From: Marivirga sericea
Lineage (GTDB): Bacteria; Bacteroidota; Bacteroidia; Cytophagales; Cyclobacteriaceae
Reading direction: 5' to 3'
DNA length: 64,000 bases
Assembly: GCF_900177665.1 (NCBI RefSeq)
Contig: NZ_FXAW01000007.1
Span: 186,001-250,000 of the forward strand
Positions 44,555 through 52,994 of this stretch are shown one piece after another. The position numbers and the translations under genes are program-made. Below the pieces are notes generated by a model, which was not told where the DNA came from, ran no database searches, and worked only from the letters and a program-made list of their open reading frames with translations. Every line of letters starts with the position of its first letter. The stretch's first letter is position 1.

Positions 44555-45218
44555 ACGACAAGACCGCAGGATTGATAAAAACAGCTGGAGAACAGCTTGG
44601 CATGAATACTACCCAGGCATGACCAATTTTGGGAAGCTGACAGGGTTTAACCTGGACATTGTTTCTCCTGCACAAGGATTTCCAGAGCATGCACATCGTG
44701 ATATGGAAATCATTACCCTACCTACAGAGGGTGCACAGGAACATAAGGACAGTTTAGGCAATTCGAAAACAGTTGCTTCAGGTGAGATTCAAGTAATGAG
44801 TGCTGGTAGCGGCATCCGTCATTCCGAGATGAATGCGGCGGCTGATAAACCATTCACCAGCTACCAGATTTGGATTTATCCCAATCAAAACAACCTGCAA
44901 CCGAGCTACCAGCAGAGGAGCTATTCACCGGCTGAAGCAGGCACGCAGCTACTTGTTTCACCCGATGGTAAAGACGATAGCCTTGTAATTCATCAAAATG
45001 CGTGGTTATCTTTTGCCAATTTCGCTGCAGGGTCAGCTGAATCTTATCAACTCAGGGGAAGTGCTACCGGCGTTTACATACAAGTGATAAAGGGCAAAAT
45101 TAAGATTAGTGAGCACGAACTTCTGGCGGAAGATTCGATTGAAATCGAATCAGATCATAAAATTGAAATAGAATTTCTACAGGATTCACAGCTAATCATC
45201 ATTGAGTCTGACCTGTGA
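44535..45218 (+). CDS. Pirin-family protein 3 (YhhW-like)
   Basis: 227 residues. Opening KTRLIKRQDRRIDKNSWRTAWHEYYPG, then PEHAHRDMEIITLPTEGAQEHKDSLGN and AGSGIRHSEMNAA give all three His and the Glu of the site. FTSYQIWIYPNQNNLQPSYQQ is the YhhW hallmark. It may be a quercetinase. Its start lies inside the end of pirin 2, and its stop is one base before the porin gene. Confidence 0.91.
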   Translation: MKTRLIKRQDRRIDKNSWRTAWHEYYPGMTNFGKLTGFNLDIVSPAQGFPEHAHRDMEIITLPTEGAQEHKDSLGNSKTVASGEIQVMSAGSGIRHSEMNAAADKPFTSYQIWIYPNQNNLQPSYQQRSYSPAEAGTQLLVSPDGKDDSLVIHQNAWLSFANFAAGSAESYQLRGSATGVYIQVIKGKIKISEHELLAEDSIEIESDHKIEIEFLQDSQLIIIESDL

Positions 45219-45219
45219 T

Positions 45220-46632
45220 ATGAGCAAACAAATCATAATCGACACAGTACGTCTCTTGATTTTCGTCATATTGACCTTAAATAGCACCTTGGTTCTATCA
45301 CAGACAGGGCCTATTAAAATTTTCAGAAATATTGACGATTTCGCCTATGTTCAAAACAATGATTCTACCAAGTTGAAGTACTATGAAAAGCTAAAATACA
45401 TGAGCTTGGCAGAGGATGGCCGCATTAATATCTCCTTTGGAGGAGAAATTAGAGAACAATATCAATTCTTCAATAATGAAAATTTTGGCGACTTACCACC
45501 CAATGTTGAGCCTGATAACAATGGTCACCTCTGGCATAGGGTAATGGCGCATGCTCATCTAAGGCTTGGTGACCAATGGCGTGTTTTTGGACAGTTCAAT
45601 TCAACATTTGCATTCGGAAAGTCTTTTTTAACACCTCAGATAGATGAAAATCGCCTTTCGCTTCACCAAGCATTTGTACGATGGCAGCCTAACAAAGGCA
45701 GGGGTTTTTTTACCCAAATCGGCAGGCAAGAATTTGGTATCGGTTCTGAATACATTATCGCTATGCGAGAAGGACCTAATACACGTCTTACTTTCGATGC
45801 AGCTCTTGTAGGAGTTGAAAGGGAAAAACACAAGCTCTATTCATTTGTAGCTACCCCAGTTGTTTCGCAAGTCGGTGTTTTTGACGACACACACATTTCA
45901 GAATACATTTGGACCTTGTACTGGGTCAATCAATTAAAAAAACTTCAGTTAGACTTATATTACTTTGGATTCTACGGGGAGGAAAATCGGTACAACTATG
46001 CAGAAGGAATTGAGCAAAGACAGTCCTTGGGGATCAGACTATATAATCTACCTCAGAATCCCTTTATGTACGATGCAATTGCTGTGTACCAGTTTGGGCA
46101 GTTTGAAGAATTGAGCATCTCAGCCTACAATCTTATGGTCATTTCAGGATACCGCTTTAAGAAGGGAAAGCAGACATGGATACCTGGTTTAACGCTGAAC
46201 CTGAGCAGTGGGGATCAGTCGCCAAATGATGATAGACTCAACACCTATAATATGTTATACTCAAGGCCTACATTTGGTCTGTCGGCTCCTATTGGTGCAT
46301 CAAATATCATTAACATAAAACCTACTCTGGAATATGATCCTCAACCCAATATTCGGATTATTATGAGTGGTTATTTCATGTACCGGCATAGTATCAATGA
46401 TGGCACTTATACCCCCGGTCGGGTGCAAACACGTCCGCTACCTTTTCAACTATTCCAATCGAGCGAAAAGGAAATAGGTAAACAAATGAGCCTTGAGATT
46501 TGGTACTTAAAAAATGCCAATTGGTCATTTTTTGCTGATGCATCCTACTTTACCCCCGGAAATTACGTGAAGGAAACAGGGCAAGGCCGACCTATAACTT
46601 ACCTTTCTGCCAAAGCGAGCTTTAAATTTTAA
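45220..46632 (+). CDS. Alginate-export-type outer-membrane porin
   Basis: 470 residues from ATG 45220, one base after the pirin 3 stop; the frame opens earlier at a TTG inside that gene. A signal peptide is visible to about residue 28 (TLVLSQ). Alternating strands and aromatic girdles (GGEIREQYQFFNNENFG, RWQPNKGRGFFTQIGRQEFGIGSEYI) match the Alginate_exp barrel family. It ends in an aromatic (KASFKF). It may bring in or expel the aromatic or acidic compound handled by the operon; this is inference. Confidence 0.86.
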   Translation: MSKQIIIDTVRLLIFVILTLNSTLVLSQTGPIKIFRNIDDFAYVQNNDSTKLKYYEKLKYMSLAEDGRINISFGGEIREQYQFFNNENFGDLPPNVEPDNNGHLWHRVMAHAHLRLGDQWRVFGQFNSTFAFGKSFLTPQIDENRLSLHQAFVRWQPNKGRGFFTQIGRQEFGIGSEYIIAMREGPNTRLTFDAALVGVEREKHKLYSFVATPVVSQVGVFDDTHISEYIWTLYWVNQLKKLQLDLYYFGFYGEENRYNYAEGIEQRQSLGIRLYNLPQNPFMYDAIAVYQFGQFEELSISAYNLMVISGYRFKKGKQTWIPGLTLNLSSGDQSPNDDRLNTYNMLYSRPTFGLSAPIGASNIINIKPTLEYDPQPNIRIIMSGYFMYRHSINDGTYTPGRVQTRPLPFQLFQSSEKEIGKQMSLEIWYLKNANWSFFADASYFTPGNYVKETGQGRPITYLSAKASFKF

Positions 46633-46665
46633 TAAAAAGAGTTTATTAGTTAAAAAATAAATAAA

Positions 46666-47172
46666 ATGAAAAAAATGATAGCATATATAATTATTGGACT
46701 TGTTATTGTCGTTGGCGGTTTGAGCCTGACAAGTTTTGAAATCAATGAGAAAGTTGAAGTAAAAGCTCCCATAGACAGGGTTTGGGCAACTATAATTGAC
46801 TTTGATTCCTACTCTGATTGGAACACTCAACTTGAATACCTCGGTGGGGAAGTAAAACCAAATGGCAAACTTCATTTAAAATTATCTGCGGAAGGAGCAG
46901 ACCCTTATGAATTTAAGCCAACAGTTAGCCATTGGGAAGAGCATGAAAAATTTGCTTGGTTGGCAATAACAGGCTTTCCAAGAGTCTTTGATGGAGAGCA
47001 CTTTTTTGAACTTGAGCGGATTGATGAGAATACAACACTTGTCACCAACAGAGAGGAATATCGTGGAGTGATGTCTTTGATCATGAAAAACCTCCCGATG
47101 ATGAAAACCGCTCCCGAAGGATTTAAGAAGATGAATTCTGAATTGAAAGAATACATAGAAAGTAGAAATTAG
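46666..47172 (+). CDS. SRPBCC-family protein with N-terminal membrane anchor
   Basis: 168 residues. Residues 4-25 form a hydrophobic anchor or signal. VEVKAPIDRVWATIIDFDSYSDWNTQLEYLGG is the START/SRPBCC opening, and FFELERIDENTTLVTNREEYRG is the later core. Such folds bind hydrophobic ligands. It lies 33 bases after the porin and is the last gene of the MarR operon. Confidence 0.85.
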   Translation: MKKMIAYIIIGLVIVVGGLSLTSFEINEKVEVKAPIDRVWATIIDFDSYSDWNTQLEYLGGEVKPNGKLHLKLSAEGADPYEFKPTVSHWEEHEKFAWLAITGFPRVFDGEHFFELERIDENTTLVTNREEYRGVMSLIMKNLPMMKTAPEGFKKMNSELKEYIESRN

Positions 47173-47382
47173 TGTGCTACATAAAACGATTTGACATAGA
47201 CTTGAACTGATTTGTACAAAATGTCAGCAGCAACTGCTGTATCTGATATTTAGATTCCACAGTAGAAAATCAGTCCTTCAAGAACCAACTTCTGTCATAT
47301 CATTTAGCTTTTGCTTTAAATCATTTAATGATTACAACAATTGCTGCAGATTTTTCCACGTTAAATAGAAAATGAGGAACGC

Positions 47383-47502
47383 ATGATTAAGAAAATATTG
47401 GGACTTGCTCCTACAAAGGAAAAAATGGCGCAGGCTATATTCCTTCTCCTATGGGAAGAATGCTTGGGACTCTCAAAGTCAGGTGGGAAAATCAAATCAT
47501 GA
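47383..47502 (+). pseudogene. Possible gene remnant (39-codon ORF)
   Basis: MIKKILGLAPTKEKMAQAIF and on reads like the N-terminus of a longer protein, then stops at 47502. The following 100 bases contain short coding-like pieces in other frames. The whole gap 47173-47774 (602 bases) otherwise has no intact gene. Low confidence. Confidence 0.3.
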
Positions 47503-47774
47503 AGCATCTGCTGACGGTTCGTAAATAAGTATGCATCGCTATATTTCAGCCGTTCATAGAAATAAAAGTGCCCATCCAAGGAAAAGTATAAAGAAATCTC
47601 GTAATTAGAGTTTTCTACTAATTCCTACTCAGCCCACCTGACCATTGATCAAAAAGGTTTTTTTAAGGAAATTAGAGTGTATTAACAACAGATATAATAA
47701 TACATAAATACAATACGTTTTCTTTCCCATAAACACAATTGGGTTTGGCGAAAAGTTACCCAATATAAGCAATC

Positions 47775-48395
47775 ATGAAAAAAGTGACGGCAATTCTATT
47801 TATTTTAATGAAGTCTAACTTATATGCTCAACAAGAGCCCAACTGGAAGTTGGGTATAGAAATTTCTCAGGATAATCTATCAGGTGAAAATTATGCTGTA
47901 ACTAGTGGAGTCATCAGTGGATATACGATAGAATATTCTGCACACAATTATAGTATCGGAATATAGTCTGGACTCAATCTGAATGAAAGGGTAACTATAA
48001 ATTCAGGTCTATTCTTCTCAAACAAAAATGCTACTGGAGCAATACTCTGCAATACCTGTGATGTAATCCCTGTAATGATTAAGCAACAGTTTTTGAGTAT
48101 TCCTATTTCAGTTAGTTACGGAATTCTTAAATCAAGATTGAGGCCACATTTGAGACTTGGATTTATAAATAATATAAGCTTGATAAATGAACTAGAAAAT
48201 AGTAGTGAATACTTTAGTAGCAATGAATACTTTATTGAAGGGTTCGCTGGGGTGTCGCTCTCTTATAAATTGGGTGAAAAATGGGAAGCTGAAATAGGGT
48301 ACAATTATCGAACGGCAATAACGAGCATGTATAAAGAAACTTCGGTTGGTGACTATACTCGTAACAATCTCGTTACCAATAGCTTGTCGATATGA
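47775..48395 (+). pseudogene. Outer-membrane beta-barrel gene with an in-frame amber stop
   Basis: One 206-codon frame with signal peptide (ILFILMKSNLYAQ). It is interrupted by TAG at 47964-47966 and then continues in the same frame (SGLNLNERVTINSGLFF and on) to 48395. Strand patterns (GIEISQDNLSGENY, FLSIPISVSYGILKSRLRPHLRLGF, GVSLSYKLGEKWEAEIGYNYR) indicate a small outer-membrane barrel. A CAG or TAT codon changed to TAG would explain it; sequencing error or readthrough are alternatives. It lies in a cassette-like unit. Confidence 0.7.
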
Positions 48396-48417
48396 ATTAA
48401 ATACATCCTAAAATAAC

Positions 48418-48580
48418 ATTGGGTCACAACGCCTATGAATGAATAGGGGTTCATCGGTCACGACATTATCTTAGGGATAAGAAAGTCCGCCACAAGTTTT
48501 AAATTTATATCCAGGTGTTGCTATTTGTGAGACGGGAGGTTAGTGCTTTCTGATCGCCAATCCTCATAGCTGTGCGTTGC
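48418..48580 (+). repeat. attC-like site E
   Basis: The AAC-ending box at 48418-48430 is followed by GCCTATGAATGAATAGGGG (48431-48449), imperfectly inverted with GCCAATCCTCATAGC (48556-48570). Then come five bases and GTT at 48576. The interior strongly resembles site D at 18.8 kb. The rest of the gap to 48819 holds a 6-bp hairpin (ATCCTC-AGTA-GAGGAT at 48750-48765) and AT-rich sequence. Confidence 0.55.
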
Positions 48581-48819
48581 CATTACTTGGGTCAATCATA
48601 AAGTGATTTGAGGGGATACTAAATTAAAAAAAGAGAGAAACTAAAACGTATTTGCAAATATTTAATGTAATATTAACTAAAGAGTAGATTATTAATATTA
48701 CTATCTTACAAGTAATTTTATCTGAATCAAGTTGAGTTTTTTTCGCTTCATCCTCAGTAGAGGATAATTTTCAATAGTTTTAGATTATAATAATATCATA
48801 TTAAATTACAAACATAAGA

Positions 48820-49242
48820 ATGGAAAAAGTATTTAAAATTTTTCATTACCTAAGTTTTATAAAATATCCAATTTTGATTATTGCCGTCTATTATTCTTAT
48901 AAGCCAATATTCTCAGACGGCAAGGATCTTCTGGAGAGTTACAATTATGCGCTCATTTTTTTAGGACTTGGAATGGGGTTTGACTCCTTGAAGAACTATG
49001 GAAAACTGACCTGGTTGGACAAAAAGGTTTATCACAAACCAAAAGTTGCAAAATACTATTTTAGCGTTTTGGGATTATTAATTTTAAGTTTAGTTGTATT
49101 TGGTGCCATAGGATATTTTTCAACTGCTCAAAGTGCTTTAAAGGAATTATCAATTGGATTAATAATTATTGGAATTGGAACTATTGCATTATTGAAAGCA
49201 GGTATGCAAGCAACTAAAAATTTTATAGAATCAGAAAAATAG
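48820..49242 (+). CDS. Uncharacterised four-helix membrane protein
   Basis: 140 residues. Hydrophobic segments lie at about 13-27, 42-55, 79-100 and 108-127. The basic loop (KLTWLDKKVYHKPKVAKYY) sits between helices 2 and 3. No family is recognised. It is the only gene of its unit, but its start is 243 bases from the boundary, so it probably has its own promoter. Confidence 0.7.
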   Translation: MEKVFKIFHYLSFIKYPILIIAVYYSYKPIFSDGKDLLESYNYALIFLGLGMGFDSLKNYGKLTWLDKKVYHKPKVAKYYFSVLGLLILSLVVFGAIGYFSTAQSALKELSIGLIIIGIGTIALLKAGMQATKNFIESEK

Positions 49243-49246
49243 AGAC

Positions 49247-49381
49247 TAATAGCTATATCCTGTATAGATCATGGCCGTTCAGCAGGTTTTCAGAGCTTTG
49301 GCTTTTAGTAAATTGCCTGTAGAGATCTAAATTTTTTATGCATTTAATCAGCCACGAATTTATGCAGTGGCGTTAGCAATA
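49247..49381 (+). repeat. attC-like site F, near copy of site B
   Basis: The box TAATAGCTAT (49247-49256) matches the complement of its unit start at 7 of 10. TCCTGTATAGATCATGGCCG (49258-49277) pairs with CAGCCACGAATTTATGCAG (49349-49367). The boundary GTT is at 49372. Both arms are almost the same as site B (16335-16518), 33 kb away, while the inner part is different and shorter. Confidence 0.6.
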
Positions 49382-49390
49382 ATTAAGAGA

Positions 49391-50530
49391 ATGACCAAAA
49401 AAATAATTTACTTCGCATTTTTGCTGACTATTTTGTTGTCTTGCAAAAATCACCATGACAACAAAGTCGAATACCTCGAAAAACAGAAGATTGATGAAAT
49501 AAATAGCCTCGCAAATCGCTATTTAGAGCTAAACCGTTTCAGTGGAACAATAGTAGTCGCTAAAGATGATATCATCATTTATAATCAAAGTTTTGGATTA
49601 GCCGATCACGAAAAAGAGATTCCATTTTCTACTAAGACAGCCTTTAAAATTGGGGAAATCACAAAATTAATTACGAGTGAATTAATTGATCAATTAGTAA
49701 AGGAAAAGAAAATCTTACGGACTGATAAGATATCCGAACACCTTCCAGAAGTTGAGTCTGATCTTACTGTTAATGACTTTATAAATCGAGGCCTTGATAT
49801 TAACTACAATATAGCAGGACGTCTAATTGAAAAGGTAACCAACAAAAGTTATCAAGAAAACATAGAAAAATATAGCACAGAATTAGAATTAGAAAACACC
49901 TACTTTCAAAAAGATGGCGCATCCCCTGCTGTAGGTTATCTTTATTATAATTATAGAGGTAAAGGCTTGGAGTTACAGCAATCACCAGTCTATAATATAG
50001 AAGAAGCATTTAGTAGTAATGGTCTAAAATCCACTGCTCATGATTTAATAAAAATTCTTAAATCTCAATCACAGCAAATAAAAATAGACGGTTATTTAGA
50101 TAATGATGGATTTAGTTATTCCATCCTAAATGATATAGAGAAAAAAAGATCGATTATAGTCTTGAGTAACTTTAAACATCCCGTTAGTGATGAAATATCA
50201 GCTAGTATAAATTCGATACTTGATGGAAAAGAATATAGACTTCCTTTATTAAGAGAGCCTTATGCTATTGACAACACCGTTTTCAAAGATTTTGCTGGTA
50301 ATTACTCACTTAATGAAAATGTGAGATTTGAAGTTCTCCATTCAAATGATAGTCTTTTTGTGTTAATGGGTCCAAATAAAGTTTATTTAGTTCCGCAATC
50401 GGCTAATCAATTTTATATGAAAGAAAGCGATGCCGCAATGAGATTTTTACGAGACTCAGCAGGTTTGGCTGATAAAATAGTGCTGTTAAATGGGTTTATT
50501 GATAGTGAACAAATAGCAAAACGAGATTAA
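49391..50530 (+). CDS. Beta-lactamase-fold lipoprotein lacking the catalytic serine
   Basis: 379 residues from ATG 49391 (lipobox LTILLSC, Cys18). FSGTIVVAKDDIIIYNQSFGLADHEKEIPFSTKTAFKIGEITKLI follows the class C serine hydrolase pattern. However, the SxxK serine is Glu89 while Lys92 remains. The segment that should hold HTSGL and YSN is shortened to FINRGLDINYNIAGRLIEK. The enzyme is probably inactive, perhaps a binding protein. The long C-terminal domain is intact-looking, so it is not random decay. Cassette gene, 18 bases after the boundary. Confidence 0.8.
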   Translation: MTKKIIYFAFLLTILLSCKNHHDNKVEYLEKQKIDEINSLANRYLELNRFSGTIVVAKDDIIIYNQSFGLADHEKEIPFSTKTAFKIGEITKLITSELIDQLVKEKKILRTDKISEHLPEVESDLTVNDFINRGLDINYNIAGRLIEKVTNKSYQENIEKYSTELELENTYFQKDGASPAVGYLYYNYRGKGLELQQSPVYNIEEAFSSNGLKSTAHDLIKILKSQSQQIKIDGYLDNDGFSYSILNDIEKKRSIIVLSNFKHPVSDEISASINSILDGKEYRLPLLREPYAIDNTVFKDFAGNYSLNENVRFEVLHSNDSLFVLMGPNKVYLVPQSANQFYMKESDAAMRFLRDSAGLADKIVLLNGFIDSEQIAKRD

Positions 50531-50533
50531 TAC

Positions 50534-50543
50534 TATTGGCAAC
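50534..50543 (+). repeat. AAC-ending box of unit G
   Basis: TATTGGCAAC, 8 of 10 complementary to the unit start GTTAGCAATA at 49372, placed 3 bases after the gene stop. No clear partner arm or GTT boundary could be found downstream, so the site is incomplete. Confidence 0.4.
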
Positions 50544-50689
50544 AATGAGTATTAATCATTGCGAGTTGAAACCTACTTACGAAAGTCTTCAAGGACTTTA
50601 TAGCTGTGATTCATTTGCTAATTTTTGGCACTTAAACACGCAGCGATATCATACAAAAAACCCTTTACAAACATTTAAACAGATCAGCT

Positions 50690-51085
50690 AAGAAAACAGA
50701 GGATAAGATTTATAGTCTTAATGAAGGCTATAGTCCTGTTATTTACAAAAGTAAATCTGGTCTTACCTATTCCTTTCCTGTTTCATCAGGTCATGCAGAT
50801 ATGGAATTTGAGTTCGATATTTCAGAACAAGATTTTGAAGTATTAAAATCAAGCAACTATAAATTTAAAGCATTTTATTACATACTTTTCAATGAAGCTC
50901 AATCTACTTTTGGAACTGGTCATCCGAATCCAAGGAAATATACAGCTGAAGAATTTGAGGATGTAAAGAATAAGGTGTTGTATAAATCAGACCATGATTT
51001 AAAATTATTCATTAAGGAATTTTCTAAAGAGAAAAATTTAGCGGAAGAATACTTTCAATCGTTCAGTAAAAATGTATTTCAATAA
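50690..51085 (+). pseudogene. 5'-truncated gene of unknown function
   Basis: The first ATG is at 50801 (94 residues, FDISEQDFEVLKSSNYKFKAFYYILFN). Coding-like sequence in the same frame continues upstream (KIYSLNEGYSPVIYKSKSGL and SFPVSSGHAD) to about 50690 without any start codon, back to a stop at 50633. This suggests the true N-terminus was lost, perhaps at the cassette-array edge. A non-ATG start is the alternative. No domain is recognised. Confidence 0.5.
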
Positions 51086-51397
51086 GAATAATAGATCGTA
51101 GGTAAAAATCTATTACATCGCTTAGATGAAGGCAATCTCCTACGGCAGCTTAGGTATACCCATAATTTTCTTTCCTAATAAGCGTCCAATTGATATTTTT
51201 ATTTATATTTAGTGCATCAGTTCAAATGTGACCGATTGCAAATATTTTTTAAATTACATTTTAAGTACAATTTACTTTTAATAATTAGTCAATTAGGCAT
51301 ATTACACATGAGTCAAGTGTTGAGGATTTTAAGTATAACGTTAAAATACACTGAAATTTTATAGAACCTTAAAAATTAAACCCTTAAAAGAACCTAA
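51086..51397. other. Intergenic stretch without recognised features
   Basis: 312 AT-rich bases. No ORF, strong hairpin or clear promoter element was found before the S41 peptidase. Confidence 0.5.
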
Positions 51398-52843
51398 ATG
51401 CAATCAATCTTAAAAACCCTTTTCATCTTGGTATTCTTCACCTTGATGATCAACACAGTAAAAAGTCAAAATTGTAAATGTAGTGACTCCTTTGATCAAA
51501 CAGTTCAAACTTACGAACAAGATTATTCCCTTTTTCAATTCAAAGTAACGGATGAGAACAGGAAACTATACAAAGCGCATACAGCACTGATGAGACAAAA
51601 AGCAATGCAGCAAGAGTCTGTAGCCGACTGTAAGCAAGTACTTGAGCAATGGCTTGATTTCTTTCGCGATGGACACACCTATATCGGAATCTCTACCGAG
51701 ACCGAGCTCAATAGTGAGAAGATCAAGATATCAGAAAAACGTTTCAAATCCGATTATAAAAAATTAGCCTATCATAAAAACCCTCTTTTAGGTATCTGGA
51801 CCTCTAAAGCCTATACAGTGGCCATCATTCCCAATCCTGAAGGCAGAGAAAAGGAAGTCGATTTCGTGGGGGTTTTATTAGAAAGTACGAATGACAACTG
51901 GAGTAAAGATGATGTAAAGTTTGAGCTTACAACAGTTTTTGGTAATCGTTATGATGCGCAGTTTTACATGGGAAACCATTCTCCAAGAACTACGACAGCT
52001 GAGCAGCAAAACACCCAACAGCTTAGCTTCCGAAATAATATTGGAGATTGGACAAAAGTTTGGCCAGCAACAGATATGGCGAATCCTATTTCGGAAGTAG
52101 ATTTAAAATTTAATCAGTTTCATTTTACTGAGGTAGAAGGAATCCCTTATTTAAGATTCCCTGATTTCTTCACTGTAGAACCGGCTTATGTTGATAGTAT
52201 TGTCAAGGCTAATCACGACAAGCTAATTGCAGCTGATTTCATTATAGTAGATGTCCGAGATAACAATGGCGGAAACGATGCCACCTATTACCCTGTGCTA
52301 CCCTATATTTTGAATGGACCCATCAAGATCCCTAATTCAGGGCTTTGGATGAGCAAAGCAAATATAGCGCTGTTCCTTGAAAGTAGTGGTCTAGAAGAAA
52401 AGCCATTAGAGGAGTATGATGAAGAAGAGCGCGAAATGTATGACTACGTAATGTCTCTAGAAGGAACAGCCTTTTTTCAAAATCCAGATTATGATTCTAC
52501 TTATGAACCCGATACCATTTATTCGCCCTCTCAAAAGGTGATTTTACTAACTGATGAAAACACCGTTAGCTCTGGCGAAACATTTGTGTTCAGAGCTAAT
52601 CAAAGCGATAAGGTCGTAGTATATGGTCAGAATACAGCGGGCATCATTGATGGGTTTAATGGATTAACCAAAAACATTGGGTGCTTTGACTTAACATATC
52701 CTTCTTCCTTCCGAGCAAGTGATCTGAAAGATAACCCCATCGATCCTTATGGAATTGCTCCTGATGTTTTTGTGGACAAAGATGTTGATGTGCTAAGCTA
52801 TTCAATTGAACATATGAAAGAATTGATACAGCAAGAAAAGTAG
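51398..52843 (+). CDS. S41-family peptidase, exported
   Basis: 481 residues with a signal peptide (FILVFFTLMINTVKSQ). The tail-specific protease core is in the C-terminal half: GIPYLRFPDFF, FIIVDVRDNNGGND, then VILLTDENTVSSGETFVFRA with the nucleophile Ser of SSGE, and VYGQNTAGIIDGFN. No PDZ domain is evident; the N-terminal half is a family-specific domain with a Cys pair CKCSD. It is probably a periplasmic or surface endopeptidase. Confidence 0.87.
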   Translation: MQSILKTLFILVFFTLMINTVKSQNCKCSDSFDQTVQTYEQDYSLFQFKVTDENRKLYKAHTALMRQKAMQQESVADCKQVLEQWLDFFRDGHTYIGISTETELNSEKIKISEKRFKSDYKKLAYHKNPLLGIWTSKAYTVAIIPNPEGREKEVDFVGVLLESTNDNWSKDDVKFELTTVFGNRYDAQFYMGNHSPRTTTAEQQNTQQLSFRNNIGDWTKVWPATDMANPISEVDLKFNQFHFTEVEGIPYLRFPDFFTVEPAYVDSIVKANHDKLIAADFIIVDVRDNNGGNDATYYPVLPYILNGPIKIPNSGLWMSKANIALFLESSGLEEKPLEEYDEEEREMYDYVMSLEGTAFFQNPDYDSTYEPDTIYSPSQKVILLTDENTVSSGETFVFRANQSDKVVVYGQNTAGIIDGFNGLTKNIGCFDLTYPSSFRASDLKDNPIDPYGIAPDVFVDKDVDVLSYSIEHMKELIQQEK

Positions 52844-52994
52844 TTATAGTTTAAATAATGCTTATTTGAAGTTCTTAGTAAAATTTAAGAAGTTAACAGA
52901 TAAGATAATACCCAGTGGCATATTTTTAATGTTCTGATATAGGTTTAATGGGATAATTATTTTAAATTTCTTAACGAACCAGAATCCAGTAAAA

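Larger units (their letters stand above)
47755..50543 (+). mobile_element. Integron-like gene-cassette array, cluster 2 (decayed)
   Basis: Three further units bounded by GTT sites at 47755, 48576 and 49372. Unit starts and their 3' boxes are GTTACCCAAT with ATTGGGT-CAC-AAC (gapped), GTTGCCATTA with TAATAGCTAT (7 of 10), and GTTAGCAATA with TATTGGCAAC at 50534-50543 (8 of 10). Genes start 18-19 bases after the boundary in two of three units. Each unit carries a damaged or unusual gene, so this array looks older than cluster 1. No integrase is present. Confidence 0.55.

Noticed and set aside
47361-47579. Minus-strand 72-codon ORF
   Set aside because: No family pattern; the plus strand reads more like coding remnants in the same place.
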